From Pseudomonas yamanorum (GTDB lineage Bacteria; Pseudomonadota; Gammaproteobacteria; Pseudomonadales; Pseudomonadaceae), in contig NZ_LT629793.1 in the NCBI RefSeq assembly GCF_900105735.1, positions 4,712,001-4,776,000 on the forward strand: 64,000 nucleotides of DNA, written 5' to 3'. Both the position numbers and the translations under genes were made by a program. Every line of letters begins with the position of its first letter. Position 1 is the first letter of the stretch. A model generated the notes under the pieces. That model had not been told where the DNA came from, did no database searches, and saw only the letters and a list, made by a program, of their open reading frames with translations. This document shows, in pieces, positions 61,892 to 64,000 of this stretch.

Positions 61892-62626
61892 TTAGTGCTG
61901 CAGGATTTTCTCAAGGAAGTGCTGCGCACGCTCGGAGCGGGCGCTGATGTCGCCGAAGAATTCCTCTTTCGGGCAGTCTTCGATGATCTTGCCGGCGTCC
62001 ATGAAGATCACCCGGTCGGCGACCTTGCGGGCGAAACCCATTTCGTGGGTCACGCACATCATGGTCATGCCTTCCTGGGCCAGCTGCACCATCACGTCGA
62101 GTACTTCGTTGACCATTTCCGGGTCGAGGGCCGAGGTCGGTTCGTCGAACAGCATGACGATCGGGTCCATCGCCAGCGCACGGGCAATCGCCACACGCTG
62201 TTGCTGGCCGCCGGAAAGCTGGCCCGGGTGCTTGTGGGCGTGAGCCGACAGGCCGACGCGCTCCAGCAGTTGCAGGCCCTTCTTGGTGGCTTCTTCCTTG
62301 CTGCGGCCCAGCACCTTGATCTGCGCGATGGTCAGGTTTTCGGTGATGGTCAGGTGCGGAAACAGCTCGAAGTGCTGGAACACCATGCCGACGCGCGAGC
62401 GCAGTTTCGGCAGGTTGGTCTTCGGGTCGGCGATGGAGGTGCCATCAACCACCACATCGCCTTTCTGGAACGGCTCCAGGGCGTTGACGCACTTGATCAG
62501 GGTGGATTTGCCCGAGCCGGACGGCCCGCACACCACGATCACTTCGCCTTTTTTAACCTCGGTGCTGCAATCGGTCAGCACCTGGAAGTCGCCATACCAC
62601 TTGTTGATATTCTTGATAGAGATCAT
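61892..62626 (-). CDS. aatP: Glutamate/aspartate ABC transporter ATP-binding protein
   Basis: 244 aa polar amino-acid ABC ATPase: Walker [10 protein letters not shown], signature [15 protein letters not shown], Walker [15 protein letters not shown] and switch His in CVTHEMGF. It closely follows E. coli GltL. It energises uptake with AatQ and AatM at the inner membrane. Its start overlaps the aatM stop by four bases (ATGA). Adjacent AauSR is the known regulator of this transporter in Pseudomonas. Confidence 0.92.
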   Translation of the reverse strand: MISIKNINKWYGDFQVLTDCSTEVKKGEVIVVCGPSGSGKSTLIKCVNALEPFQKGDVVVDGTSIADPKTNLPKLRSRVGMVFQHFELFPHLTITENLTIAQIKVLGRSKEEATKKGLQLLERVGLSAHAHKHPGQLSGGQQQRVAIARALAMDPIVMLFDEPTSALDPEMVNEVLDVMVQLAQEGMTMMCVTHEMGFARKVADRVIFMDAGKIIEDCPKEEFFGDISARSERAQHFLEKILQH

Positions 62627-63294
62627 ACGGCAAACCTTTTTTGCAGACGCTTGACCAGCAGCGAGGCGGAAAAGCTGATGATGAAGTAGACGACACCGGC
62701 GAAGATCAGGAACTCATTGGAGCGGCCGATGATGTCGCCGTTGGAGCGGGCGGAGTTGAGGAAATCCACCAGGCCCACGGTGTAGACCAGCGAGGTGTCC
62801 TGGAACAGGATGATCGACTGTTGCAGCAGCAACGGGGTCATCTTGCGGAACGCCTGGGGCAGGATGATCAGGCGCATGGTCTGGCCGTAGGTCATGCCCA
62901 TGGCCTGCGCGGCGGCCATCTGGCCCTTGGGGATCGACTGCACGCCGGCCCGCACGATCTCGCAGAAGTACGCCGCCTCGAACATCATGAAGGCCACGAC
63001 GCAGGAGGTGAACGCACCGATCGGGGTGTCTTCGCCGGTGATCCAGCGCAGCACGAACGGTACCGCCAGGTAGAACCAGGTGATCACCAACAGCAGCGGG
63101 ATCGAGCGGAAGTAGTTCACGTAGGCGCCGGCCAGGCGCGACAGCAGTTTGCTGGACGACAGGCGCATCAGCGCGAGGATCGTGCCCAGGATGATGCCGC
63201 CGACGACGCCCATGACCATCAACTGCAAGGTCATGACCATGCCGTTCCACAGGCCCGGGATGGCGGGGATGATGCCACTGAAATCGAATTCCAT
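62623..63294 (-). CDS. aatM: Glutamate/aspartate ABC transporter permease (GltK-like)
   Basis: 223 aa, starting in the base shared with the aatQ stop (TAATG). His/Glu/Arg-type permease family features include [15 protein letters not shown] at the N-terminus, [18 protein letters not shown], and the EAA loop [24 protein letters not shown] that docks on the ATPase. Five to six helices. Pairs with AatQ to form the membrane channel. Confidence 0.9.
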   Translation of the reverse strand: MEFDFSGIIPAIPGLWNGMVMTLQLMVMGVVGGIILGTILALMRLSSSKLLSRLAGAYVNYFRSIPLLLVITWFYLAVPFVLRWITGEDTPIGAFTSCVVAFMMFEAAYFCEIVRAGVQSIPKGQMAAAQAMGMTYGQTMRLIILPQAFRKMTPLLLQQSIILFQDTSLVYTVGLVDFLNSARSNGDIIGRSNEFLIFAGVVYFIISFSASLLVKRLQKRFAV

Positions 63295-64000
63295 TATTTA
63301 CCCCCCACGGAGATCAGGCCGGGCACGGCGACTTTCTTCTCGACCACGCGCATCAGCAGCATCAGGCTCATGTTCAGGGTGAAGTAGATCAGCGTGGCCA
63401 GGGTGAAGGCCTCAAACAGGTTGGCCGAGAACTCGGCGGTCTGTTTGGTTTGCGCCAGCAACTCCATCAGGCCGATCAAGGACGCCACGGAGGAGTTCTT
63501 GAAGACGTTGAGGAATTCCGAGGTAAGCGGCGGAATGATGATCCGGTAGGCCTGGGGCAGCAGCACGTTCCAGTAGATCTGCGGCAGCTTGAAGCCCATG
63601 GCGCGCGCGGCGGATTCCTGGCCACGTGGTAACGCCTGGATGCCAGTGCGCACTTGCTCGCACACACGGGCGGCGGTGAACAGGCCCAGGCACACCACAA
63701 CGCTCAGGTAGGCCGAGGTGGTCGGGTTGAGGTCTTGTTTGTACCAGTCTTGCAGGTTCTGCGGCAGCATGTCGGGTATCAGGAAATACCAGATGAACAG
63801 CTGAACCAGCAGCGGCACGTTACGAAACAGTTCCACGTAGCAGGTCGCGATGCCCGATACGATGCGGTTTGGCACGGTGCGCATGACGCCGAGTACGGAG
63901 CCCAGCAGCAAGGCGATAATCCATGCCACGACGGCGATGGCGATGGTCCAGCCCAATCCGGAGATGTACCAGTCGAGATAAGTCTCGCTGCCAACGCCGG
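63294..64000 (-). CDS. aatQ: Glutamate/aspartate ABC transporter permease (GltJ-like), 5' partial
   Basis: The frame runs to the window end; the N-terminus (about 10-20 residues by comparison with GltJ) is missing. The visible part starts GVGSETYLDWYISGLGW, then IAVVAWIIALLLGSVLGVMRTVPNRIV, YVELFRNVPLLVQLFIWYFLIP and the EAA loop AARVCEQVRTGIQALPRGQESAARAMG, as in E. coli GltJ. The substrate-binding protein gene aatJ is expected just beyond the window, with the AauR-dependent promoter. Confidence 0.9.
   Translation of the reverse strand, partial: GVGSETYLDWYISGLGWTIAIAVVAWIIALLLGSVLGVMRTVPNRIVSGIATCYVELFRNVPLLVQLFIWYFLIPDMLPQNLQDWYKQDLNPTTSAYLSVVVCLGLFTAARVCEQVRTGIQALPRGQESAARAMGFKLPQIYWNVLLPQAYRIIIPPLTSEFLNVFKNSSVASLIGLMELLAQTKQTAEFSANLFEAFTLATLIYFTLNMSLMLLMRVVEKKVAVPGLISVGGK

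Noticed and set aside
1..64000. CRISPR arrays, tRNA/rRNA genes, insertion sequences, integrases
   Set aside because: Looked for regularly spaced short repeats, tRNA-like ends and transposase motifs; none seen beyond REP-type repeats and the two large palindromes.

Overview
The window is about 60% GC chromosomal sequence from a gamma-proteobacterium, almost certainly a Pseudomonas of the P. fluorescens group. Evidence for this is the acidic amino-acid uptake locus (aatQMP with AauSR), glpM, a MetR-type regulator, Pseudomonas-style REP/REPIN repeats with a GTGGGAGC core, and two giant toxin-like proteins of a type frequent in fluorescent pseudomonads. No rRNA, tRNA, CRISPR array, integrase or transposase was seen.

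Layout. 1-5.7 kb: the 3' end of a TsdA-type cytochrome c gene, a ZnuD-like zinc receptor gene with a Zur-box-like site, two small genes, and a siderophore-interacting reductase paired with a His-rich PadR regulator (resembling E. coli NfeF/NfeR). 6.2-13.9 kb: a nine-gene chaperone-usher fimbrial operon in Pap/Mrp order, with a strong hairpin just after the major-pilin gene. 13.9-22.2 kb: a 1701-aa LRR protein with a C-terminal NEL-type E3 ligase signature, then a large bifunctional penicillin-binding protein. 22.8-31.5 kb: a ProY-like permease, an OpgC-like membrane protein, a LuxR/glutamate-synthase-like/monooxygenase/cupin group divergent from a nitrilase-family hydrolase plus APC transporter, and a zinc-independent L31 gene (rpmE2) with a second Zur-like site.

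31.5-39.2 kb is a signalling locus: REC-GGDEF-EAL, a periplasmic diheme peroxidase, a membrane histidine kinase and a REC-kinase lie in one tightly packed operon. It diverges from a REC-HD-GYP-like protein whose HD residues are replaced. 39.3-48.3 kb: Nudix hydrolase, MetR, a second giant toxin-like protein, an alpha/beta hydrolase and a DsbA-family thioredoxin-fold protein.

50.1-57.4 kb is a six-gene, overlapping operon (HAD phosphatase, class III aminotransferase, hydrolase, GNAT/FemAB-like transferase, sensor kinase, sigma-54 activator). It is preceded by a good -24/-12 sigma-54 promoter and an upstream palindrome at enhancer distance. This is the best candidate here for an undescribed self-regulated pathway. 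Two copies of an ~0.82-kb palindromic element (48268-49090 and 57388-58199) bracket this operon and the adjoining MipA gene. Their arms and internal hairpins differ between copies in a compensatory way, so base pairing appears to be maintained. 58.2-64 kb: glpM, AauR/AauS and the aatQMP transporter genes, cut by the window end.
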